The position numbers and the translations under genes are program-made. Shown here one piece after another: positions 11,601 to 24,800 of a stretch of 64,000 nucleotides of DNA (position 1 is its first letter; each line of letters begins with the position of its first letter). The notes beneath the pieces are model-generated. The model was not told where the DNA came from and did no database searches. It worked only from the letters and a program-made list of their open reading frames with translations. The DNA is from Owenia fusiformis (lineage: Eukaryota > Annelida > Polychaeta > Sabellida > Oweniidae): NCBI GenBank assembly GCA_903813345.2, contig CAIIXF020000001.1, forward strand, positions 19,549,915-19,613,914. Reading direction: 5' to 3'.

Positions 11601-14600
11601 ATCATTCTCATTTTTTAGATTTATATCATTAAACATTGCATGATGGACACATTTATATAAGTAAACATCTCCTGTTTGCAAACTTGATTATAATATAAAC
11701 TATATTTTCAAACTAAACACGGGGCCTTTAATCTACACCGAACAAAATTAATTTCATTGAATTCCTTGGAGTAATAGTTATTTACTAGTCCAATTTGATT
11801 ACCAGTACAGCATTGTTTTAACAAATCATTATGCATTTTAATTATATTCCAGATGCAAAATGTGGACTTCTTAATTTCCTCCCTAATCTTGTCAGAAAGT
11901 TTGGGTGGCACCCAGCCAAGAAAATCGTGGAATATGGACGAAAAACTATCAAAGAAGCTTCTGGGAATCCAGACCTTACATTTAAACAGGTTTGTGAAAC
12001 ATTTTCAAAAATGTGAACATTTTTTTTTTAAACACTTTATATGTGTACACCTCTATGATGAGAACTCTCCTATATTGTAGATGATTATTTTTGAATTTTA
12101 GAATCACCCAAATCTTGCCAAGGCTTCATTTGACAATGGGGATTACAAAACTGAAGTGGATCCGCTAAGCATATAGGTCAATTAATAAACATTTACTCTG
12201 CCAATACTGCACCCCTTGCGCATACATTCAAGAAAATATGTCACACCAGATACAATTTCTTAACGTTTTACCCTCATGACCTCTTTCCTTTGTCTCTGTT
12301 TTGCTCAATCAAAACGGAGATCATATTTCTGACTGTCAAGATTTCAATTTACAATGCACTTCATGGAATTTATTTTAAGGCAGCTCAAAAATAAGTTATT
12401 TGATTTATATCAGTTTGACAGGTACTTCTGTAAATTTTAATCAAAATCTCGTATTGCACATTTCTATACTTCTGATGTGATGCTTCTGTTTGTAAATATT
12501 GTTTTAAAAACCTTTTTGTTTTTGAGAATACTGGATATATTCTTGGCAATGAGGGGTGAATAATAAGGTGGTAATTTTGAGTGATTCTTTAAATTCAGGG
12601 AATTAAATCATATTATTTCATTCTTTATCAAGTCACAATGACCCGTTTTCATCAAATTGTAGTATAATTGATTTGTAAACACTTCCAAAATTTAAATATT
12701 CCAGAACAGAAAAGCAAGAACTATACATCAACAATTTATTCCTAGGCTCTTTCCATGATTTGATTGACAGTTCTATTTTTACTTCCCATATATGGGTGAA
12801 ATTGATGGCCTGTATTAAACTTGGAGGTCAAGCTGATCTGGTCACTCATTAAGACAATTTAGAACTTGAATTCTGACTAAATATGATTGATTCCTATCCT
12901 ATATATCTCAGCTGAAACACATTTCTAGAAAATTTAACCTTTCAAACCATTTTTGATTATCCAATATCAGATCAATTGGGGAATGATGGGTATCTTTTAT
13001 GTTTACAATTACCGATATTGAATGAAAAAGAAAATTTACAAAATTTTATGTAGATATTAAACATCAGTAAACATTTTGGAATTTTTTTTATTGTAGCGCT
13101 AAATTGAATTTACCAATGTATAAAAACCCAAACGGGAGTTCTTGAAAAAAATATTTTGAATAGTCCTCTCAGATTTTAATAATTGTTCTGAAGTAAGGAT
13201 TATTTGAATTAATGTGTCAAGAAATTTTAGATAAGTTCTTTATGAATGTGGCATTTGTTTAAGATTATTTAGGTCAAGTAAAGAAAATGCATTGTGTTGT
13301 TTTCCCCTGTTCACCTGACAGTTTTATTGCTTATTGTATGTAGACATGACCTTAGAATTGTATCTTTATTAACCAATATAAAAGCTTCCTATTGATTATC
13401 TGTTATTATGAATGTTTTGATATCGCACAATATTAAATATGTTGAAATTAGAACTGGGCTTCAGTCTAGAGTTACATATGGTGTTGAAAACATATCATGC
13501 ATTGAATTATTTTAAACAATTATTACGTTAAATTAATCAACTATATCTTACTGAATAGAAAATAGGTTAATCTATTCATTGATGAATATGGCTTGACAAC
13601 ACTAGATTGTTAATATTTTTTGTTATTTCATGTTTTAATTAATGCTCCGTGTAAATGTATGGTCATTGCATATAAGGTAGACACAATTTCAAATGATGGG
13701 TATCTTTTATGTTTACAATTACCGATATTGAATGAAAAAGAAAATTTACAAAATTTTATGTAGATATTAAACATCATTATAGTCATGAAATGGCTAAACA
13801 TTTATGTTGATATATTTCAGCTTTATGATCAATTTGACAAGACTGAACTGTGTATAACAGCAACAAATCTAACGACAACATCATTGGAGTATTTCCATGT
13901 CAAGACTTCACCCGATCTTCCCATCATTCAGGCTGTAAGGGCTTCAATATCTATACCAGGTCTGTACTCTATAATCTCAAACCAAAATATCATATAATAG
14001 CTTATTCAATTCATAAATGTGCTGAAGCGACACAATCTTCTATTATGACATTGCTTCTGCTCCAAGTTTTTTAAATTAGTAAATTATCGATGTTTATTTG
14101 GCAAATATAGAAACTGAAAAGTCAGCTAAAACAATAAAAGATACCATACTTGGTTTAGGAGAGCCTGTGTAATGCCACAGTTCAGTTGCCACATCAACTA
14201 TATCCCATTGTCTTTCAGATGAAAACCCTCTGCTCGATGCCACCCCCTGCCATTCATTTACCTAGTATTTTTTATGTAACAGGTGTATTACAACCACTGA
14301 AGTTGGAGAGAAATGGCATGACGAATTACTATGTAGATGGAGGCATTCTAAACAATTATCCAATCAATGCATTTGATGGTGAGTGTTCAGTGTTTTAAAT
14401 TCAAGATATTTCATATTTCTGAAACTCATATATGCAGATGTTTCAGACGTAAGTTTTATATATTATTGTAAAGATTAAAGTAACATTATTGTAAGGTTAC
14501 ATTATTTGATTGCTGTCATGGTTCTGTTGAAAGCCCATGATAGCAACCAAATAATGTAACTTTGATCTCGACAATAATGTTGCTTTGATTTTTACAATAA

Positions 14601-17600
14601 TATATAAACCTAACGTCTGAAACATCTGCATATATGAGTTTCAGAAATATGAAATATCTTGTATTTAATTTGAAAGTCCATGATTACTATATAAATTATT
14701 AATTCATTTTCTGGTACAATTCTTATTATAGCTATTAGATCAACAGAAAGATGACTATAGTGGTTTGTGTATTAATATTGAAACACTACTGCCATCTTTC
14801 TGTCAAACAGAAATGTGCTTAATATTTGAGCTCGTAAAATTATATTTTACAAAATAAATCAGAAATCGATGAGCAAGCTGGGTATGTCAAAATGTCCATT
14901 ACACTGTAAAGAAACTGGACATGAAAACAAGTCATGTCGATTGGATATGTTTGTATATTCAAGATCCTTCAGTGTATTAGCTAAAATATTCTCTTCAAAT
15001 ATATTTATTGCAGGCTGGTTTCTTTCCATGGAAAACAAGGATTCATTCTTCCAGAAACTTGGGACGGATGAAGATTTCTTTGGTACAATCAACCCCAAGA
15101 CTCTTGGCATGATGCTGGTAAGAATGGTATTATGCAGGGTGATTTAAATTAATCCAACCTATTTAGACAAAATAGGATTTGAATAGACATGAAGACAGAT
15201 TTTTGTTACTTAATATACACTGGTGGATTACATGATTGTATGATTCTTTGCATTTGCGCTGATAAGGCTGTTGGCCTCTTGAAAGGTTTGAAACCAAGGC
15301 ATTTTTATTATTGCCATATTTTACTTGAACTACTGTATCTTAACAACCCATTTCACACATTTTAAAACACAATTTGTGAAGGTTGAATGATATGTCATAG
15401 TTGGAGCAGTTATACTGAAACACCACTCTCTGTCTAAAAAAGAATTTTATTTATGTGGAAAATATCATCTGTTTTTGTATTCAAAAACTTTTCTCCCATT
15501 CAGAAAAGAACAAGGGGCAACACAAAATCAAAAATATAGACTTTTATTTAAAAATATCATTTGACTGTTTTAAGTAGCTTTTAACTATAGCATAAGAAAT
15601 TAGATTTCAACTCAAAACCCATAATTTTCAAAACTGATAATTTGAGCTGTAAACTACAAGACATTTGAACCTACAATCCTACATGCACATGTTTTTCAGT
15701 TCTCTGGTTTTGAAGGAGAATCGGTGAAGCATAGAACTCTCAACTGTAAACCTTGTAAAGATGCCACCCTGCGGCCAAGCACAAAACTTTCAAAGTAAGC
15801 GTTTCATTGATTTAAAATTGCATACTTTAATCAGCATAGATAAATAAACACAGAACAATAATAAAATGCAGGTCAGCTGGTCTTTAAAAATTTCATAGTA
15901 ATTTACTTATACGAGGTTCCCGACTTTCTTAGGCTGACAGTGTAGCTGTCTTTGCATAATACATTACTTATCAGAATCTAATTGTATATACATTTATTAA
16001 GTGAATATATTGATATTTTTTTTTTTTTTTTACAGGAAGCATGGAGAAAAATGTGAAGACATGTTACGTAAATGCAACCAAAAATTCCACATGTGTGAGG
16101 CAGTGAAACGCTTCATGCAGGAACTCAAAGATTCAGATATTGATAAAGATGGCGTGATTGACTTGATTGAACTGAAATATGTCTTCGATAAGTCACAGAA
16201 AAATCCTGAACTGAAGAAAGACATGGAAATTCTCTTTGGAAAATCATATACGTTTAATCACATGGTACATTTTGTTTTCATGATCTTTCAAAATTAAAAG
16301 CTAGTATTAAAATTGTGAATCCTGCTTTGAAATAATGAGGTTTCCCGACTATATTTTATCATCTATAACACTCCATCTCCCCTGACAAAACCCCCACAAA
16401 CAATACAAACATAGCAAAACTAATCAATTGATGTTTGTGTATTCTCTGTTTGCAGATGAATGAGTTGGACCGTAATCACGACTCAACAATCACTTTTCAA
16501 GAGTTCACAGATTTTGTTGAAAGAAAAGGGTTGCCCGCCCATTCTTTTCTCCAGGGGACTACCCATCTCAACATAAACAATGCAGGGACATTCTTCAGCT
16601 CAATTCTGGAGACACTAGATATTCACATAAAAAACTCCACATTAAAAGTAAGATATAAAATTCAATCATATTCATGTATGTCATTTTGTCACACTGAAAC
16701 CTTTCATATGCTGCTGCTGTATATTGTAAGAGTATTGACTAAATCAAATGTTATACAGGGTGACCCAAAAGAATCTTCTAAACGTGTTATAATTTCTTAA
16801 ATACCAATCCTATCAACCCAATTTTTAATGTGCATAAACTAGAATCACAAAACACAAAATATCTTATTTGTGATATCATGGATGATCTCAGATTGTGTCC
16901 AATTTTCAGAAAATCAACATTAAGACATTGTACATATGTATATATTCAACATAGAAGACCTTTGCTGAAATCTGAAAATGTGACACATATTTTGTCTGTT
17001 CAAAAACAAAAACAGTAAATCTTTGTAAAAATCACTCTTATTCCTCTTATGTAAATGTTCTCATAATTTTCATTGCATTGTTTTTACCAACTTGCTTTAT
17101 AATTTCAAACTAACTATGGCATTAACATTTGAATTACATTATGGTTCCAGAAAGAGCATTTAGAGAGGACAATAGGCATATTCACAGATTACATCAGTAC
17201 ACTGGACACGCTTGAGACGGAAGACTGCAAATTCCTAGCATATGTAAGTCATTGAATATCTATACATCCTTCAAACACAGGGCTCGAGGCATCATCCACT
17301 CTGCGTAAGAAGAAAGGTACAGAGTGGATGCTGTCCTTAGCCTTGTATTATTTCGGAGAATACATTTGTGATGTACTTATACACATTAATGTGAAAAAAA
17401 CTTGATTTGTACATGATGTATTTTGATGATGTTAATTCATTGTAACCATTTTTGAGTGTTTGAGAACCCATTTAGTGGAGGTCTATTGGGGATCATCTTT
17501 TTAAACCTTGTTTCAATATAGCCCCTCCCATTACACAGTATAATATGACTTATTAATCAATTCTCATTAAATGCTGCTATACTTAAGCAAAATAAAATGT

Positions 17601-18188
17601 ATTTTGATCTTGGTGATTCATAGCATTAATATATACTTTCAGCAAGGCAAGGTTGCTGCTATTACATATGTCAAAGAATGGCTTAGGATGAACAAAACAG
17701 ATCCTAAATTCAACCTAAGACATTCAACTGCCAGTTACAGTTCCGATGATGAGGAGCATATATGTCAATGTCACATGACAAGACGTAACTCTAATGACAA
17801 TTCATCAAATAGCACAGTCCCAGAATCTGTAGACTCGGTAGACTCGAGAGTCTCAGACTCAACCATGAACTCCGACTCAGGAACATCAGGAATGTTTGGA
17901 ACATCAGCAGTGTCTGAAACATCCGGAATGTCTGAAACATCTGGAATGTACAGAACATCGAGATTGTCTGGGACTTCAGATATGTCTGAAACAGCAGGAA
18001 TATTTGATTTGAACAGTGAAAAACATCAAAAGAGGGACTCGGGGCGAAAAACAGTCCATTTTCATGAAGACCAGATGGATTCTGGATTTGGGGAAGGAAT
18101 ATCTCCGCCTTCAAGTCCTTTTGTTATTGAACAATCTGCAGTAGATGAGAATTATGTTGCCATGGAGACATGTGATACACGCCTCTAA
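8695..18188 (+). CDS. Patatin-like phospholipase with two EF-hands and Ser/Thr-rich tail, 11 coding exons
   Basis: Exons: 8695-8985, 11088-11238, 11853-11989, 13821-13959, 14283-14378, 15014-15117, 15700-15794, 16036-16264, 16456-16647, 17151-17243 and 17643-18188. Frames join to about 690 residues. Patatin-family enzymes hydrolyse acyl esters of lipids with a Ser-Asp dyad. Seen: oxyanion loop NLVLEGGGVK at 79-88; nucleophile elbow GSSGG with Ser115; AVRASISIPG before the lid; DGG with Asp258. Then come canonical EF-hand loops DIDKDGVIDLIE at 372-383 and DRNHDSTITFQE at 419-430, an alpha-rich segment, and a tail with short ETSGMS-type repeats and acidic Ser patches. The head (residues 1-60) is Lys/Arg-rich with no signal peptide. 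Calcium control of the lipase is inferred from the EF-hands. The usual Gly after the loop's basic residue is Leu89. Confidence 0.87.
8986..11087. other. Intron 1 of the patatin/EF-hand gene
   Basis: About 2.1 kb of A+T-rich intron. Donor GTAAAG at 8986, acceptor TTTATAG ending 11087. I see no repeats or embedded genes. Confidence 0.6.
11990..13820. repeat. Intron 3 with an exact 85-bp dispersed duplication
   Basis: 12982-13066 and 13692-13776 read identically over 85 bases (starting AATGATGGGTATC, ending TAAACATCA) in direct orientation, 710 bp apart. The sequences immediately outside do not match. The second copy ends 44 bp before exon 4 at 13821. The rest of the intron is plain A+T-rich sequence. 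Confidence 0.85.
14402..14661. mobile_element. Long foldback element in intron 5 of the phospholipase gene
   Basis: Two arms of about 120 bp, starting CAAGATATTTCATATTTCTG, are imperfect inverted copies around a short centre near 14530. Mismatches are scattered, so it is not recent. No coding capacity; probably a MITE. Confidence 0.85.
16757..16800. repeat. Mariner-like terminus fragment
   Basis: ACAGGGTGACCCAAAAG resembles Tc1/mariner terminal repeats such as the ACAGGGTGGGCCAAAA ends at 47853. No matching second end was found nearby in intron 9. Confidence 0.35.
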
Positions 18189-19350
18189 TATTTCATGAAA
18201 CAGAAGAGATAAGATGAATCAAGCCGCAAGCAGTTCAAAAAATATGGGAATTCAAAAATATATTCGTAAAGGACTATTTTGACTAAAAGATGGCAGTACG
18301 GGTCTATTTATATGCTTGTATGGAAAGAAGCTACTTAAAGAAAAAACACTTCATTCCGTTTGTAGAAATTACTTTTATTATGTCACCACCACAAGTATTG
18401 TTATTGTCTCCAACTTTTTTGTGACGGCATCCAGTGGTTGTTGTTGGTATTTGGAGTTTGGTACCTGTAACAAATGTAACAAAGTGCATGTGGTGACATT
18501 TTGCATGTTAATGCCTGGTACAGTCTTGATACTGTCCCTTTAGTTTATACCACTTGATCTCGATTTCAATGGCATCATTCCAATTAGGTTGTGAAATCAA
18601 AATCTCAGGAAATCTCAAAAAATAATTGTTTCTTTCACAATTTTGCTTTTTCACATTATAATATGTCTTCCAAGATGTCTTCCTTACTTTGTGGTCTAAT
18701 AATAAATGTGCAATATTTACACATGATCTCAAATGAATACTTCCCGAGGTACAGTTTATAATGTACGATTGGCCCTTTCCATCATTGACAACTTTTAGTA
18801 CATTTTAGTCTCACTTTTAGCAAGTTCATTTTTTTTAAAAAATAATGTTCAGATTTAAATGTAATATTCAGCAGGTGGTCAATATTATTCACAGTCATGT
18901 TTGATAAAGTATTAAATAATTAACAAGGTTATTATTTGTTGTTAACACATGGGACTTGTCAGTGAACGGTTCATAAATTGGCTTAGCTAATAGGAAGAGC
19001 TCTAGCAAGTGCCTTTTGTATTATTCTTTTATGAGAAACATTTGAAATATATTTTTTTAATATTATGAACGTTTTATGTCATTTATCCATTTAAATTATA
19101 TTTAAATATCATGTAAGTTTGTTTGAAAATGAAATAAGAAAATTAAAAATGTGTCATTTGCATATTTAAGGGTAATCATCATCGACTTTGTACATTTAAC
19201 ATTGTGGTGCCAAAGTTATTGGAAATTGATAAGTAATAGACAAACCAATACTGTCATTTTTATATCTCAAACCTATGGTTTTTATGTAAGTACAACAAGG
19301 GAAAAACCAAAGAGCATGACAAAATACACAAATAAAAACTTCTAAGCGTA
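18189..19350. other. Intergenic, 3' flank of the phospholipase gene
   Basis: Probable 3' UTR followed by A+T-rich DNA. A member of the GTCACCACC...GGTGGTGACAT family occupies about 18379-18512. An AATAAA at 18701-18706 is one possible but distant poly(A) signal. Nothing else is recognised. Confidence 0.5.
18379..18512. repeat. GTCACCACC/GTGACATTTTGCATG family MITE copy
   Basis: It begins ATGTCACCACCACAAG and ends GGTGACATTTTGCATGTTAATGCC. The interior has TTGTCTCCAACTTTTTTGTG and GTTGTTGTTGG blocks shared with copies at 33031, 37758, 41827, 44459, 45672 (inverted), 50510 and 54735. Confidence 0.7.
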
Positions 19351-19608
19351 TACTGTAGATACACTTATTTTGACTGAACTTAATTGGACGGATTTGCTCA
19401 ATTTAAAATATTGGTGGCTATTTAATTTGGCGGATTCAGGACTGAATTATAATTTTTGTAGATGTTTATGTCATTAGGAAAGGTGTTTACTAAGATATTT
19501 TCTGTGTTTCTTTTGGAATTATAAAAAATTGATGACATGTTGACAGGAAGAGAGGCTCCTGAAGTTTAATTATCCCATCGAACGAAGTTCGGAGGGATAT
19601 AGGGAACG

Positions 19609-19686
19609 CCTCCGTCCGTCCGTCCGTACGTACGTCCGTCCGTCCGTACGTCCGTCCGTCCGTCCGTCTGTCCGTCCGTCCGTCCG
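19609..19686. repeat. CCGT/CCGTA microsatellite
   Basis: A run of TCCG tetramers with occasional TACG variants, lying just inside the left end of the ATCCCATCGAAC element. It creates an artificial Arg/Thr/Asp/Gly-rich frame on the minus strand that is not a gene. Confidence 0.9.
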
Positions 19687-19989
19687 GGCAATAACTCAAA
19701 TACCGTTGGCCCGATTTTGTTCATATTTTGTACACATATACCCTATTGGGGTAGAAGTTCTGCTCGAAAGCCGATTTTCAAAATGGCCGCTCATTTCAAA
19801 ATGGCGGCCATTTTAGTGCCGATTTTACAGTAATTTTAGGTACAATATGTAAAACTGTAATAGCAATATGTTTTAAGTGTAAAAAAATTATAAAGGACAT
19901 TAATAAAGCTACAAATGTAGATAAAAAAGCACATGGCAGCCATCTTGAAAAATGGCGGCCTTTACTCGTTATTTTACGATTTTTGCTGT

Positions 19990-20400
19990 AACTCAAAAAG
20001 TAGTGGAGCGATTTTGTTCATATTTGGTATGTGAATACAATAAGCATGGCACACTGTCCTATGACACTTTTGGTAGAAGGCGGCCATTTTGAAAAAAAAT
20101 TTGAAAAATTGCCACCATTTTAACATATTTTACTATAACTCGAAAAGTAGTGGAGCGATTTTGTTCATATTTGGTATGTGAATACTATAAGCATGGCATA
20201 CTGTCCTATGACACTTTTGGTAGAAGGCGGCCATTTTGAAAAATGGCCGCCATTTTAACGTATTTTACTATAACTCGAAAAGTAGGGAAGCACTTTTGTT
20301 CATATTTGGTATGTGAATACTATAAGCATGGCACACTGTCCTATGACACTTTTGGTAGAAGGCGGCCATTTTGAAAAAAATTTGAAAAATGGAAGTACAT
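19990..20400. repeat. Three tandem copies of a roughly 140-bp unit
   Basis: Each copy has AAAGTAG(T)GG(A)AGC, then TTTTGTTCATATTTGGTATG, CATGGCA(C/T)ACTGTCCTATG and AAGGCGGCCATTTTG. Copies start near 19994, 20134 and 20276. They lie inside the ATCCCATCGAAC element. Confidence 0.85.
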
Positions 20401-20634
20401 GTGTGCGATTTTTCAAAAATTTTATAGGTGGCTAATAAAAGCATATTATTTCTTCAGCCATTTCTGTTCGATGGGATTCGCTACGCTTTGGCGTTGCCGT
20501 TGTTCTGGTTTCTGAAGTGCATGGTACAAAAATTCCAAACTGAAATTTGAGGGATTTTTAATTTGGCAGATTTTCTGAATCTGCCAATCTGTCAAATAAT
20601 TAAAACGGGAGCCAAATTAAGTGTATTTACAGTA

Positions 20635-21832
20635 ACCAGCATGATTGCCAACGTATATTGGCATTCAGTCAATAGCTCAGTATAGGGGAACTTGATTTCC
20701 ATGTATTAAGAGGTCTGTCCTTACATTAATTTTGGTGTGTGGTAAACATAAGGCAGCAAAAGGCCAATAAAGATGGGTTGAGGGTAAGTTGGAAAAAGTG
20801 TTACAATTGACAATATTATTTACTCTCATCATTTCATGATTTCTTTGATTTTCAAAGTTATATTGCTAAAATATTGAATGTGAATCTAGCTTTTTCAAAT
20901 CTAATGAATTTGGATATTTGTACCATCTAAAAGCTTCATTAACTTGAATTATCTTCAGATAGATGTTACATTAGTAATTAGGATTGTATTAAAAACACCA
21001 GGAAGAACTATATTTAATATGCAATAAATCAGTTAGAGAAAACTCATGACTTCATTGGTGCAGCATGTATTTCAATTTACCATTTGAATACATGGCTAAT
21101 AGAAAGATAAGCAACAATACAACATACAGCTGTAGTAGCTAAACTAATTTTTACTGAACAATTTTGCATTTGATATTTCTTGTGTTCTTTATGTTGCCCT
21201 TTGTACCTTTTAGACACCAAATTAATAAATATTTAAATGAACAAACAAACAAACAAAATATTGCTTCTGAGTATTGATTGCTATAGTGATAAATATTTAA
21301 GGAAGCAATACACAGAATCCAGTAAAAAAATAACTGACCAATTACAAGTACAGGGTGTGCCAAAAATGACTTTGTAGGGTTTGGTCGATTATTGGCAATT
21401 GCATAACCTTTGTTAAAATTATGTTAAGTTGCATTGCATCTTGGGTCCATTTTATAATTAAAAGTTTATTTAGCTACTACACATTCATCTCTAGTTTTTT
21501 GTACTGATAGAGCTTCCAAAAATAGATATAGTTTTCAAAACAGGTCAAATCAAACTGTTTTACTAAATGAGATGCTCTGTATAATAACATAAATACATTT
21601 TACAGATTGAAGTCTTGATAAAAAACTCATTTTAATAACTTATTTAATAATTTTTAGATTACTAATGTTTTAGTAATATATTTATAACTTAGTTATTACA
21701 TGGAGGCTCATTTTCATTTCTCACATCCAGTTGAACAAATGATGCATTTCATAATAGTCTTTTTTCATTTCAGGCTTTTTTCAAGTGTTAACAAGATTTC
21801 TTTCACATAGCAGTTTGGTTGGAATTCTAAAG
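20635..21832. other. Intergenic and 5' flank of the first CRT-like gene
   Basis: From about 21070 to the start codon the sequence is homologous to 25930-26885 upstream of the second CRT-like gene (for example ACAATACAACATACAGCTGT and CATTTGATATTTCTTG). Acceptors TTTCAG lie at 21773 and at 26832, so each gene probably has a further non-coding upstream exon that I cannot place. 20635-21060 holds nothing recognised. Confidence 0.6.
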
Positions 21833-24800
21833 ATGTCTACTATGGAAATGCAGCCATTTTTAAAAGGAGAAAAGCCCTTAAGTTACTCCAAAGCAGGGCT
21901 TATTGGGCCCGGTGAGAGTGCAAAGGATGAGCCAGAGGAGAACATAGATGCTGACTCACACACCAGACTTCATGAAACTCCAACAATAGAACAGCATATT
22001 GACATATTAGGGGTATATGTCCCCATGAAAGCGCTGAATGTTTGCTTGGCTATATTCTCTGTGCTATTTAACGTTGCTATGAACATTAGCTTACCATTAT
22101 ATTCTCAAGCTGTTAATAGAGCCAAGGGTGATGAATACAATGTACTACTGTTCTCCACATTCTGGTTTCCTATCATCTTCTACATTATGGTGGCTTTTAT
22201 CAAAATCTTCATTGACAGGGACATGCCAATATTGCCCACATCTAAATGGTACCATGTTGTGATGGTTGGGTCATTAAATGCACTGAGTGGATTAATGATG
22301 GTGTATGCCAGTGACCCTTCACGTACACCCCCATATCTACAGGCTGTTTTAGCCACATCCATTATTCCATACACAGTTATTGCAAGACTTGTTATTCGCA
22401 GAATAGGTAAGCCATAAAACATCTTTTGTTTATAATTGAGACCAAGAAAGTATTATGGCACATATAATTGATTTGGGATTGCCTCGTTAATGGCCCCGTA
22501 AGGGCAAGTACATGGGTCAGAAATTACGGGTTCTAACGGGCCTTGTGTTCACAAGCCAGTATGAGGCAATTACGGAACTTGTTATTTTGCCTGTACATGG
22601 TTGTACAGAGCCCATTGAGGGAATGGATCTCGTACAACTTTGTACGGACCCCGATGTAATTTGCCTGTGTAGAATGGTTGCCTCAAATAATGGGTAATAT
22701 GAATGTAAGGCTATAGTATCAATGGAGGTTTTACAAGAGATAAAGGAATTCTACCTCAGAAGTGCACATCACAGGTCTCATTGACATCATATGGTTTCAT
22801 AAATCAGAAGCCATATGGGCAATGTCACATAGAATTAAACTATGTCTAACAGTCATTATGCTGAATAAAATATTCAACTGGGGCGAGAATCAAGTGTTCC
22901 TATGTATACTGGCTGTTAAACTTTTTTCCATTAGAGGTAACCAAAAGCTATTCAATTTGGATTGATTTTAGATATACCAGTAACATATTTTTAATGGTTG
23001 GGGCTTAATCAACCAATGTTCTTGTGAGAAAATGAGGATTTCAGCAAGGGTATATTGATTCAACAAGGGGATATGGATCATTGACTTAACATTGGCTTAT
23101 AATTGTATCACAATGCTATCACCATGGAGATATCATGAAATCCACATTATCTTAGAAGAACATTGGCTGATTGAGTCTAAATCAGTAAAATTATGTTATT
23201 GGGTATGTATTTTAAGTTCTAATTTGTCGGGAGTCCTTAAACAGGAGGTTTTGCCTAAACTTAGGGTTTTCTGAACATTTTGGTTACCTGTTTATATGAT
23301 TATATAAAATTACATTGTTCGTGTAATGTTTTACACACCTGTTCTTCTTCAATGATGACTTTCCTTTTTTTTCATATACATTATTTTTATTTTGTTCCAG
23401 GGGTCTGTTTCAAAAGATTTGTATGTACTGGAGTGGTATTGGTTGGATTATTCCTCTGTTCCGTGCCACAGATATTTGGCATCAATAAGCCTGCCAGAAA
23501 CAACGAAGAACCAGGTACACCTGTGCCTATGGCATCAAAGGTCTTCTGGCCAGTTATATTTGCCCTTGGCTTTCTCCCAGTTGGAATCCTGAATGTCATC
23601 ATAGAGATTGCCATGAAGAAAGATGAGGTTTGTACCACGTGCATGTATCATCCTGTTATGTGTTTTGTAAAGGAAGTATCACCATATAACATGACAATTA
23701 GGAATGTATATCGGTGTGATGTGATTCTCACCATATTGTAATTGTAATTGTTGATCATTTTGTAAATGTTAAAAAGCCTTTCCACTATACACTTATTATG
23801 TACCCTTGTCAAATTTTAAATAAAAAATGATAACCCAAGCTTTTTTTATGATTTCAGGCTGAATCTGTGACATTCATAGCTGCCAGCCAGGGGATCAGTT
23901 TCCTCACTATTGTGTTTTTCTTCTGGACAGACTTTATACCTGGATTTGGACAGGTAAATCAAATAAAATATGACAACCTAGTTAAATCAAATAAAATATG
24001 ACAACCTTTGCTTCTTCATGATTGTATTTGTTTGAGTTTATTGTCTGTTTATTTATTATTCTATATCATTGATTGTCCGTGACTGTGGTTCATCTTTTGT
24101 TTTGCCATTGGTTGTCTCAGTTTGTGCTTCATACTTTGTTTTGTTTCTGGTTGTCTTAGTTTGTTAATTTATTTGTCATTGGTTGTCTTAGATTTGCTTC
24201 ATATTTTGTTTTGCCATTGTCTTGTCTCAGTTTGTGCTTCATAATTTATTTGTCTCTGGTTGTTTTAGATTGTGCTCCATATTGTTTTTGGAATTGCTTG
24301 TCTCAGTTTGTGTTTCATATTGTGTTTTGTCTCTGGTTGTCTCAGTTTGTGCTTCATACTTTGTTTTGTTTCTTTTTGTCTTAGTTTGTTAATTTATTTG
24401 TCATTGGTTGTCTTAGATTTGCTTCATATTTTGTTTTGCCATTGTCTTGTCTCAGTTTGTGCTTCATAATTTATTTGTCTCTGGTTGTTTTAGATTGTGC
24501 TCCATATTGTTTTTGAAGTTGGTTATCTTAGATTGTGCTTCATATTGTGTTTTGTCATTGGTTGTCTTAGATTGTGCACCATGTTGTTTTTAGAATTGCT
24601 TTTCTTGATTATGCTTCATATTGTGTTTTGTTTCTGGTTGTCTCAGTTTGTGCTTCACACTTTGTTTTGTTTCTGGTTATCTTAGTTTGTTAATTTATTT
24701 GTCATTGGTTGTCTTACATTTGCTTCATATTTTGTTTTGCCATTGGTTGTCTCAGTTTTTGCTTCATAATATATTTGTCTCTGGTTGTCTTAGATTGTGC

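Larger units (their letters stand above)
19351..20634. mobile_element. Outer TIR element with a nested TIR element
   Basis: The outer ends, TACTGTAGATACACTTATTTTG at the left and TTAAGTGTATTTACAGTA at the right, are imperfect inverted repeats. A second element nests inside: ATCCCATCGAAC at 19572-19583 and GTTCGATGGGAT at 20466-20477. The inner body has a CCGT microsatellite and three copies of a roughly 140-bp unit. No transposase is visible. Confidence 0.7.

Noticed and set aside
19490-19699. Minus-strand RTDG-type repeat protein
   Set aside because: It is a translation of the CCGT microsatellite.
21785-21832. Extended N-terminus for CRT-like copy 1
   Set aside because: The frame is open upstream but begins with GTG, and the paralogue shares only the later ATG (21833 / 26886).
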